The notes: a model not told the origin generated them from the sequence alone. A stretch of DNA of 64,000 nucleotides from Massariosphaeria phaeospora (GCA_011032825.1 JAADJZ010000012.1:1178001-1242000); one strand, 5' to 3'. Positions 1 to 12,119 are shown, numbered from the stretch's first letter. Made by a program: numbers and translations.

Positions 1-399
1 CTTGCTTTCGGCAGCGCAACTCGTCGTATCTATATAACGCCTACTTGCTAAGAGTTTTTCCTACAGATTCTCGCGATCTTGTAGTGTAAAATTAGACTAA
101 TTCTCTCGATCTCGAGTAAGCTCTAAATTGTCAATTTGTTTTGTTGTACTACAGCGACTTTCTTTCTAAGCCTTCAGCTGCGTATTGTTTCTTTTTTTTA
201 ATTAATGTTAAAGTTGTGTTTTTGTAGCTAGTCGTACCTAATATACATGTTAGAACTTCTAAGGTTTATAATATTAATACACTGTTAGTGCTTAATGCTC
301 GCAACTTCTATCTCGACTTTCTAGATTTCTAGGTTGATCAAACTGTTTCTATATTCTAGTAGTTGTCCGTCGGCTAACACTGTTCGTATTAGTTAATTC

Positions 400-848
400 T
401 TAACTTAATAAAGTATCTTGTTCCTTTCTATTTATCTTAGGGAAACTAATGTTCAGGCAGCTCCGCTATCAAGTAGTGCAGTTAGCTTTCGGCCTGCGAC
501 TTTCGCTTTTACTTTTATGTAATTTCGTTCTAGTTGCGTTTTTTGTACGCTTTGTACGGTCGTGCTAGGAGCACTCGTACTATCCTAACCGTAGGTCTAG
601 TAGCTTACTAGTTTTTTGCCAAGAAAGCTCTCAAGGCCTGTCCTTTTAGGATGTTCTATTGATCGTAGTATTCGCACTAGTCGATAAAACATTCCTATAG
701 CTGTAGGTGTTTGCTGTGGTCTCAATTCTTGAAATTCTATTCGGTTGCGTATCTCTATAGCTAATGGATCGCGCATTCTTAGGTGCAAAAAGGCTAGCGT
801 GCTGCTTAGCACGTATCGTAGTCTTTTGTGCATAATTTGTTGTTGCAT
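400..848 (-). pseudogene. Protease region of gypsy G1
   Basis: On the minus strand the segment around 440-500 reads GRKLTALLDSGA, the active-site block of a retroviral-type aspartic protease, with the DSG triplet at 462-470 intact. An open stretch of 83 codons without RIP stops lies just upstream (597-848) and is likely the gag-protease linker; it has no recognisable domain. Downstream the frame is broken by TAA/TAG. The same position in G2 has lost the catalytic aspartate (DSG became NIK). Confidence 0.75.
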
Positions 849-1489
849 TTTAAGTAGTCTTTGTTCTTTAGACCTATAGGCTACTATTCTGTAATATGCT
901 TGCTAGACTAGTGTGTTTGACACTTTTTGTTGTAACACTGTGCCTATGCGCAGCTGCTGCCGTAGTTTTTAAACTAATTGTCGTAGTTATGTACGTAGCA
1001 TTCTGTTACTGTACATTCGCTGTCTTCGAGTAAAACGTGTAATAGTAATCTTAGCTGTTGTCGAGCAAGGATCCTATTGTCTGCGTAGTATACACAGTTC
1101 TTTTCGTTGCACTAGTGCCAAGGTAGGTTTTCGTAATTGTCTTAATTAGCGAACTTTATTTTCTTTTCTGTTAGTCCTTGTTGTGCTATTGCTGCTTTTG
1201 CAGCTTTCTATTCTTGTAGTTCTTCGATTTGTAGTTCTTTGAACTGTTAGTTGCAGTACTAGGCAATGTAGGTAGTCTTACCGCACATCTAGCACTCGTA
1301 ATTCTAAAGTCGATTTGCAATCTCTTTTGCTTGTATATAAGCAGGCTTTGTTTCCTAGTCTAACAGTTTCTCTGCTATTAGGTTTTCAACTTTAACCTAT
1401 TCGCTGTCTAGTTTTTCGTAGATTTTTAGATATAGTGTAGCTACTCGTTGTAGTTAGACTATAGCAATAGTAGCAGCTTGCGCGCCTGC

Positions 1490-2488
1490 TACTTTCTATT
1501 GTGTTTCTAGACAGTTTCTGCGAAAGTGTTCGTTTTTGTTGCATTAAAAACATGCTTTATTGTCGTAACGCTTCTAGCGTTTTTCTTTTGACAGCCTGTC
1601 TTTGGGGTCTTGTTTTGTCGAGGTAGCGTTCTTTCTATTAAACTGCTTTCGTAGTAGTTTGTTGTTCTAAATTCGTCTAATGCTGTCGATATCTATTGGG
1701 TCGTAGTAATAGGTTTTCTTGATTGTTGCTACTAGGCGTATGTAGAGTTTGATAGTGGACTTGCGTTTCTACTGTTGTTGCCATAGTTAGTTGTCGATTT
1801 GTACTGCGGTTTTAATCAACTCGTTAAGTTTCTCTAGTTTTTTGTTTTAACTAATTTTATTCTTTACGTGTTCTTTTAACTCTGCGTAGTAGAACTTGCA
1901 TAAGCCGCGTTCTCCTACGTTGTCTACCTTAGCCTAAATTCTCTTAAATTCAATTGTGTACTCGCTAGCTAAGCTTTTCTGCTTAAGTAGTCTAAGTCGG
2001 TTTATTGCTTGCTGCGTTTCGTTTACTTCGCCGTAGATTGTGTAAAGTTTTTGTTTAAACGACTTTTAGTTTTTAAAGATGCGCTTCGTGTCTTGCTTTA
2101 TCTTTTTTACGTTTTCTGCGTGCGTAACGTAGTCTTCGGCGTATAGCTAAAACTATTCTGCTGCGTCGTCTTTCATGTGCATCTTTGCTGCTAGGATTTT
2201 GTCTTAATCTGTGTAGAAGCTGTTGCTATAATAACAGCAGTAAAGGTCTACGTTAGTAAAAAAAAGTTTTAAGTTCTTTTTTCTCTCGCTATATTTCTCT
2301 AGGGAGAGTGCTTTTGCTAACTTTTCTTTCGTCCTACCTTAGAGCTTTGTAACTGCTGCTAATAGTTTTTGAATCTATTCTGCTTGCTGCTGTATCTGAT
2401 TGGCTTGTTTCGCTATTACAGTTGCTAGATTCGTTGTGGGTGCGGTAACGCTGCTGCCCGTCGTGCGTAAGCTCGTAAGTGTTGCCAT
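1490..2488 (-). pseudogene. gag of gypsy G1, interrupted by RIP stops
   Basis: The frame opens with ATG at 2488, 33 bp inside the LTR, and stays in register to a CCHC knuckle at 1511-1552 (codons 313-326, CX2CX4HX4C). Codons about 60-220 resemble the retrotransposon gag domain: a DKILAAKMHMKDDAAEW-like block, then a leucine/arginine-rich stretch and a FYYAELKEHVKNKIS-like block. Nearly all breaks are TAA or TAG where CAA, CAG or TGG is expected, including one inside the knuckle. The gag protein packages element RNA in cytoplasmic particles. No frameshift is needed between the start and the knuckle. Confidence 0.85.
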
Positions 2489-2521
2489 GTTGTTTTAGTT
2501 CTAAACCTAAAGTAGTTAACG

Positions 2522-3022
2522 TGTTATTAGAAGTGTTCTTTTACTAAAGGTACGAGTTATCAAACTCGAAGATTCTGCCTAAGAGATTGTTCTGTGTTTG
2601 AAGAGCTTAGTAACAACAAGAAAACAATCTCAATTCTATTTTAGATAGAATAACAAAGTAACAATCTGTTGCCTATAGATCTAATCTATGTATAAAATGT
2701 ACTTAGAAGAGTTAACTACGAAAAATCTAAACTGTAAAAGAAATTCTGCTAATCTATATAGTTCTATAATTCTCCGCTAAAAGCGTTCTACTTAGTTCGC
2801 TTAGTGTGCTTAGTTACTAAGCGCTTTAGGCTAGCTAAGCGCTCGCCGCTTAGTGTGCTTAGTCCGCTAAAGCTCTAATCGCACTAATTACTATTACGTA
2901 ACTGCTAACCTAATCCTGCCTCGCGCATTGCTGTACTTTCGTCTTGCAAACTTGCAAGCCCTAACAACTTTCCTGCGTCGTTGCTTAGTCTACGATACCT
3001 AGTATCGTTTCTGTTTGTAATA
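2522..3022 (-). repeat. 5' LTR of gypsy copy G1
   Basis: It matches the G2, G3 and G4 LTRs end to end. It begins TGTTATTAG on the plus strand and ends GTTTGTAATA, where the terminal CA has become TA, a RIP-type change. Length is about 501 bp. Confidence 0.88.
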
Positions 3023-3794
3023 GCTAAGATGTAAACGCGCTTTTTGTAAATAATAAACGGCAGAATTGCGTACCTTGCGGCGCAAATGCTTTAGATAATT
3101 GTTACTTACTCTTAATTGCCTAGCTGGATAAAATTAGGTTGAGTACGTTTTTAAAAGCCTGTAACGACTTTTATAGAGCTAATTACGCTTATTTAAAAGC
3201 TAGTTTTGTTAAAGTTATGCACGTTGTTGTCGTAGACGTTGTACTTAGCTTTAGTGTTCTCTACTAGCTTAAACTACGCGCTAATTATCTTTAGATTTTT
3301 TTGAAGTATTCTCTGCCTATTCTTAGCTCAATTAAAAGCTATTTTGAGCTTAGATAAACGCGTTACGAAGCGCGCAAGCTAGTTTTTGCTTACTAGCCTG
3401 CTACTACGCTCGCTTAGCAGTTTATTAGCTATATTAGCTACTTTAGATAAAAGAAGCGCAAATTCTTGCGCGTTAAGGTTAAGAATGTATTAGACAATTG
3501 TGTTTTTTTTAGTGCTTGTAAGCTTACGAAGAGTAAACGTAGTTTTTAAGCTAAAAAGTGTTTCTTTATTGCGTTTAGCAAGTTAACGGTAATTAATAGT
3601 AAAAAACTATGTAGCTACGCAAAGGCTTTAGAATTTGCTAGCTCTAAAAGCTTTAAAAGCAAAAAGAAGTTTGCTTTTGTATTTACGTAATTGCGCGTTC
3701 GTAAGTGTAAGCATAGTAGAAGCAAGTTAGTGTTCGTAGTTTTAGCATTTTTTAGCTAGGTTACTAGTTTAGCTAAGTTACTAGTAGTTTACGT
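3023..3794 (-). mobile_element. pogo-B1, 5' half of a pogo-like transposon
   Basis: It matches 15809-16596 of the complete pogo-B3 copy and covers the N-terminal half of the transposase on the minus strand. The right end has the terminal ACGTAAACTA block (reverse complement) with 17-bp subrepeats and a TA at 3795-3796. The left side stops at the G1 LTR; the missing half may lie beyond G1, outside the window. Many TAA/TAG codons interrupt it. Confidence 0.8.
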
Positions 3795-3796
3795 TA

Positions 3797-4045
3797 GTAG
3801 TATACAGAGTATATTAAATTTGCATTAAAATTAATTTTGTTTTTATAATGTTATCTTATATTTAGAGGTAACTAAACTAGTTTTAAAGTATATACAGTTA
3901 TTTGAACTGCACAATAACGTTATAGGCTATAATATAAACATAATATTTTAGCTAAAGTATTAATTGCTGTAGTTTATAAATATACATAGTTTAGAAAATT
4001 ATAATATTAGTTTTATTAGCTTATGCATTACGTAAAGAAATACTA
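3797..4045. other. AT-rich spacer between two inverted pogo-B halves
   Basis: About 250 bp of AT-rich sequence that I cannot match elsewhere in the window. No coding frame is seen. It is the target DNA into which pogo-B1 (ending 3794) and pogo-B2 (starting 4048) sit in opposite orientations. Confidence 0.5.
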
Positions 4046-4047
4046 TA

Positions 4048-4831
4048 ACGTAAACTACTAGTAACCTAGCTAAACTAGTAACCTAGCTAAAAAAATACTA
4101 ATACTACGAATACTAACTTGCTTTTACTATGTTTATACTTACAAACGCGCAATTACGTAAATACAAAAGCAAACTTCTTTTTGCTTTTAAAGCTTTTAGA
4201 GCTAGCAAATTCTAAAGCTTCTACGTAGCTGCATAGTTTTTTACTATTAATTACTACCAACTTGCTAAACGCAATAAAAAAATACTTTTTAGTTTAAAAA
4301 CTACTTTTACTTTTTGTAAGCTTACAAGCACTAAAGAAAAAACAATTGTCTAATACATTTTTAACTTTAACGCGCAAGAATTCGCGCTTTTTCTATTTAA
4401 AGTAGCTAATATAGCTAATAAACTACTAGGCGAGCGTAGTAGTAGCTTAGTAAGCTAGTAAGCAAAAACTAGCTTACGCGCTTCGTAACGCGTTTATCTA
4501 AGCTTAAAATAGCTTTTAATTGAGCTAAAAATAGACAAAGAATACTGCAAAAAAATTCTAAAGTAATTAGCGCGTAGTTTAAGCTAGTAGAGAAAACAAT
4601 AGCTAAGTATAGCGTATACCTAAACAACGTGCACAACTTTAATAAAACTAGCTTTTAAATAGATGTTATTAAGTTTATAAAAGTTGTTACAAGCTTTTAA
4701 AAACGTACTCAACTTAATTTTATCTAGCTAGGCGATTAGAAGTAGGTAATAGTTATCTAGAGCATTTGCGCCGTAGAGTACGCAATCTCGCTATTTATTA
4801 TCTACAAAAAGCGCGTTGATATCTTAGCATA
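4048..4831 (+). mobile_element. pogo-B2, left part, interrupted by pogo-A1
   Basis: It starts with ACGTAAACTA after TA (4046-4047), followed by two copies of a 17-bp unit ending in TAGCTAAA. The N-terminal half of a degenerate pogo transposase follows on the plus strand. The frame is cut at TA 4830-4831 by pogo-A1 and resumes at 17988 with GTACAAAAAGAAC, which is the expected continuation by comparison with the uninterrupted copy near 54315. Confidence 0.85.
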
Positions 4832-5663
4832 ACGTACTCTACGAGCAAGTAAGCTACACAAGCGAGTAAGCTAATTGCGCTAAGACTCTACCAAAACTAC
4901 GACGAATTAGCTTATTATATTGCCTTTTAGGCTAGTACAGCATATAATTGCATTAAATACTACTTTTGCGCTACATTTGCGTTATTTTTATACGTGCGCA
5001 AGTTGTGTTCTGCTTTGCTACACTTGCTACAGCGCTTTGCAAGCTAGTTGCTTTTATTAGCGCGTACTTTTTTTTTTGCTTTTTTTTTATTACTACGCGC
5101 ACTAAACTCTTTTAGAGCTATTAACTTTTAGCTTTTTTTAACTATTAGTATTTTTTCTCTTTGTACACGCTTTTTTTTGTACGATTTACGTTGCGTAGCA
5201 GCTTTGTTAGCTACTTAAAGCTTAGCTACCTAGCTGCGCATTAACACTAAAGAATGCGCTATCTACTTAGCGCCTTTTAAGAGCTTTTTAAAGGTATTAA
5301 CTATTAAAGTAAGTAAGCTATTTACATGTCGCTAAATTTTCTTTTAAATTAGCTTTAATTGTAATTTAAATTTAAAGGTATTGCTTAGTGTTTAGAACTG
5401 CTAAGAAGTATTAATAATAGAAAGTAGTAATAGCATGCGCAATCGTACGTTAAGCTTTAATATAACTGCTTTTAGGTTAAATAGAGCTAATCTAGCTTCT
5501 TTGAACTTTTTTAGAATATTATTAGTTGTAATTAAAGCGCTAAAGGCAGCTTTGAAGCATAGTAGAAACTTAAGTTTTGTAATGTAGTTAATATAGCTGC
5601 GCATTAAGTTTTTAGCTTAGCAGCTATACGCAACTTTTAACGGCGCAAAACAGTTTACATTAA

Positions 5664-6169
5664 TGTTATTAAGAGTGTTTTTTTACCGAAAGTACTCGTC
5701 GATTGGACTCGGAGATTCCGCCTAAGAGATTGTTTTGTGTTCGAAGGGCTTAGTAACAACGTAAAAAAAACAATCTCAATTCTATTTTAAAATAGAATAA
5801 CAAAGTAACAATTTGTTGCCTATAGATTCAATTTATGTATAAAATGTACTTAGAAAAGTTAACTACAAAGAATTCAAATTGTAAAGAAAATCTTGTTAAT
5901 TTATATAGTTCTGTAATTCTTTGCTAAAAGCGTTCTACTTAGTTAGCTTAGTATGCTTAGTTGCTAAGCGCTTTAAGCTAGCTAAGCGCTTGCTGCTTAG
6001 TGTACTTAGTTTGCTAAAGCTCTAATCGCACTAATTACTATTACGTAACTGCTAACTTAATTCTGCTTTGCGCATTGCTGTACTTTTGTTTTGTAAACTT
6101 ACAAGCTCTAACAACTTTTTTACGTTGTTGCTTAGTTTACAATACCTAGTATCGTTTTTGTTTGTAACA
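5664..6169 (-). repeat. 3' LTR of gypsy G2
   Basis: TG...CA ends, 506 bp, preceded by the target duplication ATTAA. It pairs with the LTR at 14176-14681. Confidence 0.93.
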
Positions 6170-6428
6170 TTTTTTTTTTTTTTTAAAATATTGTTTTAAT
6201 AGCTGTTCTGCTGTGCTGTGCTAGTTTTTTTTGTACTTTGCATTAAAAGTGCTGTTTTGTATAAAAGTAAGTTAACTTTGATTCTCGTCGTGTCGTAGCT
6301 TTTTTTTGTATTCTTTTGAGTTTTTAAGTTTAACTATGCTTAAGTTCTCGCTTTTTGTAAATTCGTGTTTTAAGTTAACTTGTTGTTGTTACGATTAAGT
6401 TGCTTATATTTGTAAAACTAGTTTAAAG

Positions 6429-6850
6429 ATGCCTACTTCTTGCGGCCGTTGTTCTAAAAAAAATTTAAAGTGCCTAGTTAATCTCTCGTTAGATAAGTGT
6501 GCTAAATGCTTTTAGTTTAGCGCGCTTTGCAGTTTTGCTTTAACAAAAAGAAAATAAGTAGCTTTTTAACAAAAGCGTTGCAACTTGCAACATTAGCTTT
6601 TGTTAGCTAAGCAACAAGTGCTTTTTGCACGAATCTAGGCTGCTTAGCTAGTGTTCGCAGCGAAGTCTCGTGCTGCTACTCTTCAAGTAGAGCTTTCTAT
6701 TGCTAAAATAAAAAAAAATTAGCGTTTTGCTAATAAGTAGGTTGCTATTGAAAAGCTAAAGAAACTAGAAGCTGCGTAGTTTAGCGCTACTATTAATTTT
6801 AAGAGTATAGCTTTTACTAATAGTTCTATACTACTGCTATTCAAAACGCT
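6429..6850 (+). pseudogene. Antisense Zn2Cys6-like frame in the gypsy 3' region
   Basis: On the strand opposite to gag-pol, just inside the 3' LTR, a frame opens with ATG at 6429. Codons 5-34 place six cysteines as CX2CX6CX8CX2CX6C, which fits the spacing of fungal Zn(II)2Cys6 binuclear clusters (CX2CX6CX5-12CX2CX6-8C). The frame continues for about 140 codons as a lysine/alanine/glutamine-rich, probably coiled-coil region. Every break is TAA or TAG, consistent with RIP of CAA/CAG in an originally coding sequence. Its 3' part overlaps the end of pol on the other strand. The role is unknown; DNA or RNA binding is inference only. G1, G3 and G4 lack this region in the window, so recurrence cannot be tested here. 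Confidence 0.6.
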
Positions 6851-6959
6851 TTTAGCTAACTTAGGCTAGTTACAAACTAACTTTTCTCTACTTGTTTTTT
6901 TTTCTTTTAACTTTTTTGCTTTTTTAGAGAACTTGGATTCTTTGCTTCTAAATTTTGCT

Positions 6960-7800
6960 AGTAATACTTTCGTACTAGTTCCTTGCAGTTTGTAAAATTT
7001 TGTATTAGTTTCTATATATTCTAGCTCTTTAGCTATCTTTGCTATTTAACTAAGTATTTCTACTAACGTTTGAACTTTTGTAAGTTTTTAACTTCTTCGA
7101 CTTCGTACTTTTCGTTTTTGAGTTTAATATTAGTTGCTACTTCGGCGTTTAGTAGTGCTAGTTTAAGAAGTAATTTGTAAAAAACTAGATGTATGCGCAT
7201 GCTTGTAAGTAGCTATAGTTTAAATAATACAAGTCTCTTAACTTTTAGGATTTTAAATAGTTTTATTTGAAAGTTGTCTAACTTGTTGCATAGTTGTTTA
7301 GTTTTTAGGTTTTTTCGTAAGAGAAAAACTCTATTCCCTTTTTTAAAAGTTGGTTTTTTAAGCTTTTTCTTGTTTGCTAACTTAGCTATTGTAAAGTTTT
7401 TTTAAGTAATTCGTTTGCTCAATTTGTTGTGTAATTTTTGCATTCTAAAAGCCTTGTCGTTCGCTGCTAGCAAAATGCTTTTAATGTCTTTTAGATTTTA
7501 ATAAGCTACTAGCTTATATCTATAATTTGCGTAGTATAGCGAGTATTCTATTATCGTAAACCTCGTACTGTTGTATGCTAATTGTGCTGTTAGTAGAAGT
7601 TTAACCTAGTTGTTTTGCAGCTTGTTAGTGTACATTCGTAGGTATTGTTCTAGCGTTTAGTTCGTTCGTTCTGTTTGGCCGTTTGTTTGCGAGTAAAAGC
7701 TAGTTGATAGCTTTTTTGCAACTCTTAACTAGGCTAAAAACGTATTTTAAAACTTTAATGTAAACAGCTTGTTTCTATTTGTTATAAACTGTTTTAGCAA
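6960..7800 (-). pseudogene. Integrase core and chromodomain of gypsy G2
   Basis: On the minus strand 7520-7700 reads as the end of an integrase core, with a QTNGQTERTNQTLEQYL-like block and a following AYNST motif, characteristic of Ty3/gypsy. Further on, about 6970-7115 reads EKYEVEEV, then KYLVK, then FTNCKELVRKYY, the layout of a chromodomain; the tryptophan positions are stops (TGG to TAG). Chromodomains direct integration to methylated histone H3 chromatin. Stops are all of the RIP type. Confidence 0.85.
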
Positions 7801-8509
7801 TTTGTAATTAGCAACAAGTGTTTTTGTAACCTCGTAGGCTATTTCTTCTACTGTAATTAATTTTTTTGTTAGTACAAAATGTAATTCTTTAGTTAATTAG
7901 TTTACAATTACCAAAATCGAGTTGCATAGCCGTGCTGATTTAGGTTTTAACAATTTTAAAAGCTTTACTATAAAATCTATTGTAACGCTAATTTATAAGC
8001 GTGCAAGTAGTTCTAGTAGTTAAAGTAATTCGTAGAGCTTGTGTCTTTTAAGTTTGTTTTTTAAACAATTTAAATAGTTGCTTACTACTTTTCCAACTAT
8101 GTTTTGTACGTAGAGTATTAAGTACTCGTTTAAAATTTGTTAAACTATTTTGTTAATTTCTAAGTGTTTATATGCTTGTAAAGCATGTAATTTTTAAATA
8201 AGCTATATAGCTTAAGTGTCGTTCGTAACTATCTATCTTTGCTAATCGTTTTTGCTTTATTTTTAGTGCATTCTTTTTTTAATACTTGTAACTCTAGCTA
8301 TTTTAGCTAATTGTAGTTAGTTGTATTTAAGAGTTTTGTTTAAGTTCCGTTGTAATACTAGGTTGTGCGTAACTAGTTTGTTAGTTTTTATAAAATCTAA
8401 TCTTCAACTAAGCGCGTTTGCGGTTTTATTATTAGTTTCTTTGCAATAGTAAATCTTGATGTTGTAATCTACTATAAATTCAGCTTATTTAACTTGTCGT
8501 TAGTTTAAC

Positions 8510-11110
8510 TTCTTAGTTGTAGTAAAGCTAGTAAAGTTTTAGTAATTTAAGTACACTTGTACTTAATGCCTTGCTCTTTTTAGCTATGCTTTTTATTGTT
8601 CAAAAGCGTTTATTATTGCTAATAGCTCTTTGTTGTAAACGTTGTAGTTGAGTTCTGCTCTTAAGAACTTTTTAAAATAGTAAAATACTAGTTTTTATTT
8701 CTTATCGTTGCATTGCTGCAAGAGTATTACTCTTAATGCGTAGTCTAAAGCATTAGTTTTTACTTAAGTTTTTTTTTTTAAGTTGTGCATCTATAGCATT
8801 AGTGCTGTAGTAAACTTCTTTTTAAGTTCTTAAAACGCCTGTTCTTGTGCTTCTGTTTATTTGAATTTTTTATTTTTTTTAGTAACTTTTAAAAGTAGTG
8901 TTGTAGTTTTAGAGTAATTTTTAATAAACTTTTAATAGAAGTTAGCAAATTCTAGAAAAAACTGCACGTTTTTTACTATTTTAGAAGTTAGCTATTCTTG
9001 TATAACGTAAAGTACTAGCGAACTCAACAAACTAGTAAACCCAACAAAATATCTTAGCACAACCAACTTATCTTAAAGAACATTAAATTAATTGCTATTA
9101 AACAAAGAACCTACGTACGTCGTGCTAGCTTTAGATTTAAAAGCTTTTTTTGTATTCTTTTAGTAGGTTCGGGTATTGTGCCTTGTATTACTATAGTTTT
9201 TACAGCGCTATAGAGCTAGTTGTGCTTTTTCTTAACTCTTTCTACTACGCGCTTTTTTTGATAGCTAAAGTGCTGTAGACGCTTTAGCAGCTACTTGCGC
9301 TAATTCATTACTATACTCTATTGTGCTACCTGTTTGAATCCGCTTTTGTTTTCGTAATTTTTTTTTTGTTGCTTCTTTAATAGTCTTTTCAAAGCTAGAG
9401 ATTCGATTGCACATTAGCTCAACCTAATAGGCTATCTAGTAGAACCTTTTGACAAGCTAATTAACTCTATTCTTTAAAGATAATAGAGAGAAACTAAGCT
9501 TAGTAGTAATAAGCTTTAATTGCGATTCAAATTTAAGCGTATTGCTTGGAGTCTTTGACTGCTACGGCATTTCTAGTGCAAAAAGTAGTAGCGAGGTACA
9601 CAACCGTACTTTAAGATAATTAAAAACTACCTACGCGTTGATAGAAACTAGCTTTAAAGCCTCAAAAGCTTTCTTGCAGTTTTTTGTTGTAAATACCTTG
9701 AAAAACGCGTTTCTAAAAGCTAGCAGAAAGCTTTTCTTGTTAATATAGAAAACGCGCCGGCGCGCTAAGTCTCAAACGCGTTAAGAGTACTTTAGCTTTA
9801 GCAGCGAAAAGCAAACTACATCTAGCAGCTAAAGAATATAAAATAAATAAGCTAGCATGCAAAGCGTAAGAATTTTGTACTCAAAGCAATAGTTTTTAAA
9901 ATCCTAAGATTAGTAGCTCTTATAGCCGTCTAAAATAAGTAGCTAATACTTTTCTACCTAACGCGCTTTTGTATGCGCGTTAAAATGCTTTAACTATTTA
10001 AAACTAAAAGCGTTGTTTGTCTAGCCGTTCTTAAAGACTAAAAGCTTTTAATTGCTAGGTATAAAGTTTTTTTTGTACTATGCTAAAATGTAAACGCGCT
10101 TTTTGTAAATAATAAATAGCAAGATCGCGTACCTTGCGGCGCAGATGCTTTGAATAACTATTACTTACTTCTAATCGCCTAGCTAGATAAAATTAAGTTG
10201 AGTACGTTTTTAAAAGCCTGTAACGACTTTTATAAACTTAATAACACTTATTTAAAAGCTAGTTTTGTTAAAGTTGTGTATATTATTATCTTAGATGCTG
10301 TACTTAGCTTTGGTATTCTTAACAAGCTTAAACTACGCGCTAATTACTTTAGAATCTTTTTGTTATATTCTTTGCTAGTTCTTTGCTCGATTAAAAGCTA
10401 TTTTAAGCTCGCCTAAACGCGTTACAAATCTCTTAGCCTAGTTTTTACCTACTAGCTCTCTACTTTGCGCAGCTACTAGTTTATTTTCTATATTTTCTAC
10501 TTTAGACAGCCGAGAGGCAAATTCTCGCGAATTAAAGTTGAGAATATATTAAATAATCGTTTGCTCTTTAGTCGCAGTAAGCTTTGAAAATGTAAGTTGT
10601 GTTTAAGCTTAAAATAGAATTTCTCTAGCGCGTTTAGAAAGAGTATAGTGTTTAACGTTAAAAGCACTAGCAGCAACTTAATAGCTTTAGAATTAGCTAA
10701 AATTATAAGCTTTAAAAGCAAGCTGAAGTTTTTCTTCGTATTACTGTAATAACGCGTTAGTTGGTTAAAACATATCGCGTTGATAGAGAAGGTAGTAGTC
10801 TTGGCAAATTTTGTTAAGTTTACTAGTCTGTCGGGTTCGCTAGTGCTTTACGTTAGTTTAAATTTTCTTTAAATCTATAAACACACTTTATTTTAATATA
10901 ATAAATCTAAAATAGCTAGTTTTTGTAACGTGAAATTTACACTTCTTTAAGTAAAGTAGTAGCTAGTACTGCTTTATTTTCTGTAGCACTTTTTTAACAT
11001 GCTTTTGATGTTCTTCGAGCGTTTCTTTTGAGTATATCAATACATCGTTTAAGTACGCTGTAACAAAAATATTCAAGTATTTGTATAGTGCTTTGTTAAT
11101 TAAAGCCTAA
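8510..11110 (-). pseudogene. Reverse transcriptase and RNase H of gypsy G2, split by pogo-C
   Basis: The reverse transcriptase palm motif is at 11044-11055 in the context FVTAYLNDVLIYSKET; the family motif is YLDD, so one catalytic aspartate is now asparagine (GAC to AAC). RNase H follows at about 8510-8760, with an ALDYALRVILLQQ block and a KELLAI block; its first catalytic aspartate is also asparagine. pogo-C (9005-10853) interrupts the frame between these two domains. The product would have copied element RNA into DNA. Confidence 0.85.
9005..10853 (-). mobile_element. pogo-C, complete pogo-like element nested in gypsy G2
   Basis: 1849 bp with inverted ends ACGTAAAG(T/C)A followed by two 17-bp units, flanked by TA at 9003-9004 and 10854-10855. 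The empty site is visible in gypsy G3 near 25245 (TTTTGTATAGTCGAG). The degenerate transposase is on the minus strand; short open stretches such as 10198-10416 (plus) and 10497-10721 (minus) are chance frames within it. The interior is close to pogo-B but the terminal units differ. Confidence 0.9.
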
Positions 11111-12119
11111 AACGTAGCTAAGGCATTAGTTAGTTTAAATAGCACAACCTAGTACTTATAAAGTCTATATTAAGTTTTGAAAGCTATTAACTATTCGTGC
11201 TCTTTTGCAATTTTAATGCGATAGTATCTGTCTTGTACGTTAAGTTTTGTAATTTATTTTACTTTTTAAAGTTAATCTATAAGCTTTTAAATAAGCGGTA
11301 GTAAGTATTAGTTTTTTCGTGTAACGTTGTTAAGCTGTTGATAGTCTACGCACAGTTTCAATTCTTTGTTTTTCTTTAGTACGAATAGTATTAGCGAAGC
11401 TATCGAGCTTTCGCTTAGTTGTATATATTCTCGCTAGATATTTCTTTAAATGTATTTCTTTAATTTCTTTTGCTAGTCGTAAGTTAGAGAATACATTAGT
11501 CTTAGTCGTAGTTTTGTTCTTTTTTAAAGATAATCTTGTAATTCTATTCTTAGTAGTTTGCTAAGTTGTACTTTTCGTTTTTTTTAAAAAAGCTTTTAAA
11601 CTCTGTTTAGTATTTAGTAAAGAAGTTTCTAAACTTCTTTTTATGTTTTTTAAAAAAGTTGGATTGTAGTTTGCTTATTTTTAGAGGCGCAACTTGTTGT
11701 ATCTATATAACGCTTATTTGCTAAAAGTTTTTTTTACAAATTCTCGCGATTTTGTAAAGTAAAATTAAACTAATTCTTTCGTTCTTAGGTGAGCTTTGAA
11801 TTGTTGAACTATTTTGTAGTACTACAGCAACTTTCTTTCTAAGCCTTCAGCTGCGTATTGTTTTATTTTTCTAATTAATATTAAAATTGTGTTGTTGTAG
11901 CTAGTCGTACCTAATATACATGTTAGAACTTTTAAAGTTTATAATATTAATACACTGTTAGTGCCTAATGCTTACAACTTTCAACTCAACTTTTTAAGTT
12001 TCTAAGTTAATTAAACTGTTTTTATATTTTAGTAGTTGTTTGTTAGCTAACACTATTTGTATTAGTTAATTTTTAACTTAGTAAAGTATTCTGTTTCTTT
12101 TTACTTATTTAAAAGAAAC

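Larger units (their letters stand above)
1..3022 (-). mobile_element. Gypsy copy G1, 5' part of a Ty3/gypsy element
   Basis: This is the 5' third of a minus-strand Ty3/gypsy retrotransposon whose remainder lies beyond the left edge. Reading leftward it has a 5' LTR (2522-3022), gag with a CCHC knuckle, and an aspartic protease motif. The sequence at position 1 aligns with about 11680 in copy G2, so the reverse transcriptase lies outside the window. It is mutated less than G2, G3 or G4: it keeps more C and G, the gag start codon, and the protease active site. The LTR abuts a pogo-B half element at 3023, so G1 probably inserted into that element; the other flank cannot be seen. Confidence 0.9.

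Noticed and set aside
597..848. 83-codon minus-strand frame as an independent gene
   Set aside because: It lies between gag and protease of gypsy G1 and aligns with the same region of the other gypsy copies.
5401..5604. Open frame of 67 codons, also repeated at 23907-24110 as a possible small conserved gene
   Set aside because: Both are the C-terminal block of the pogo-A transposase; they are conserved because the copies belong to one family.
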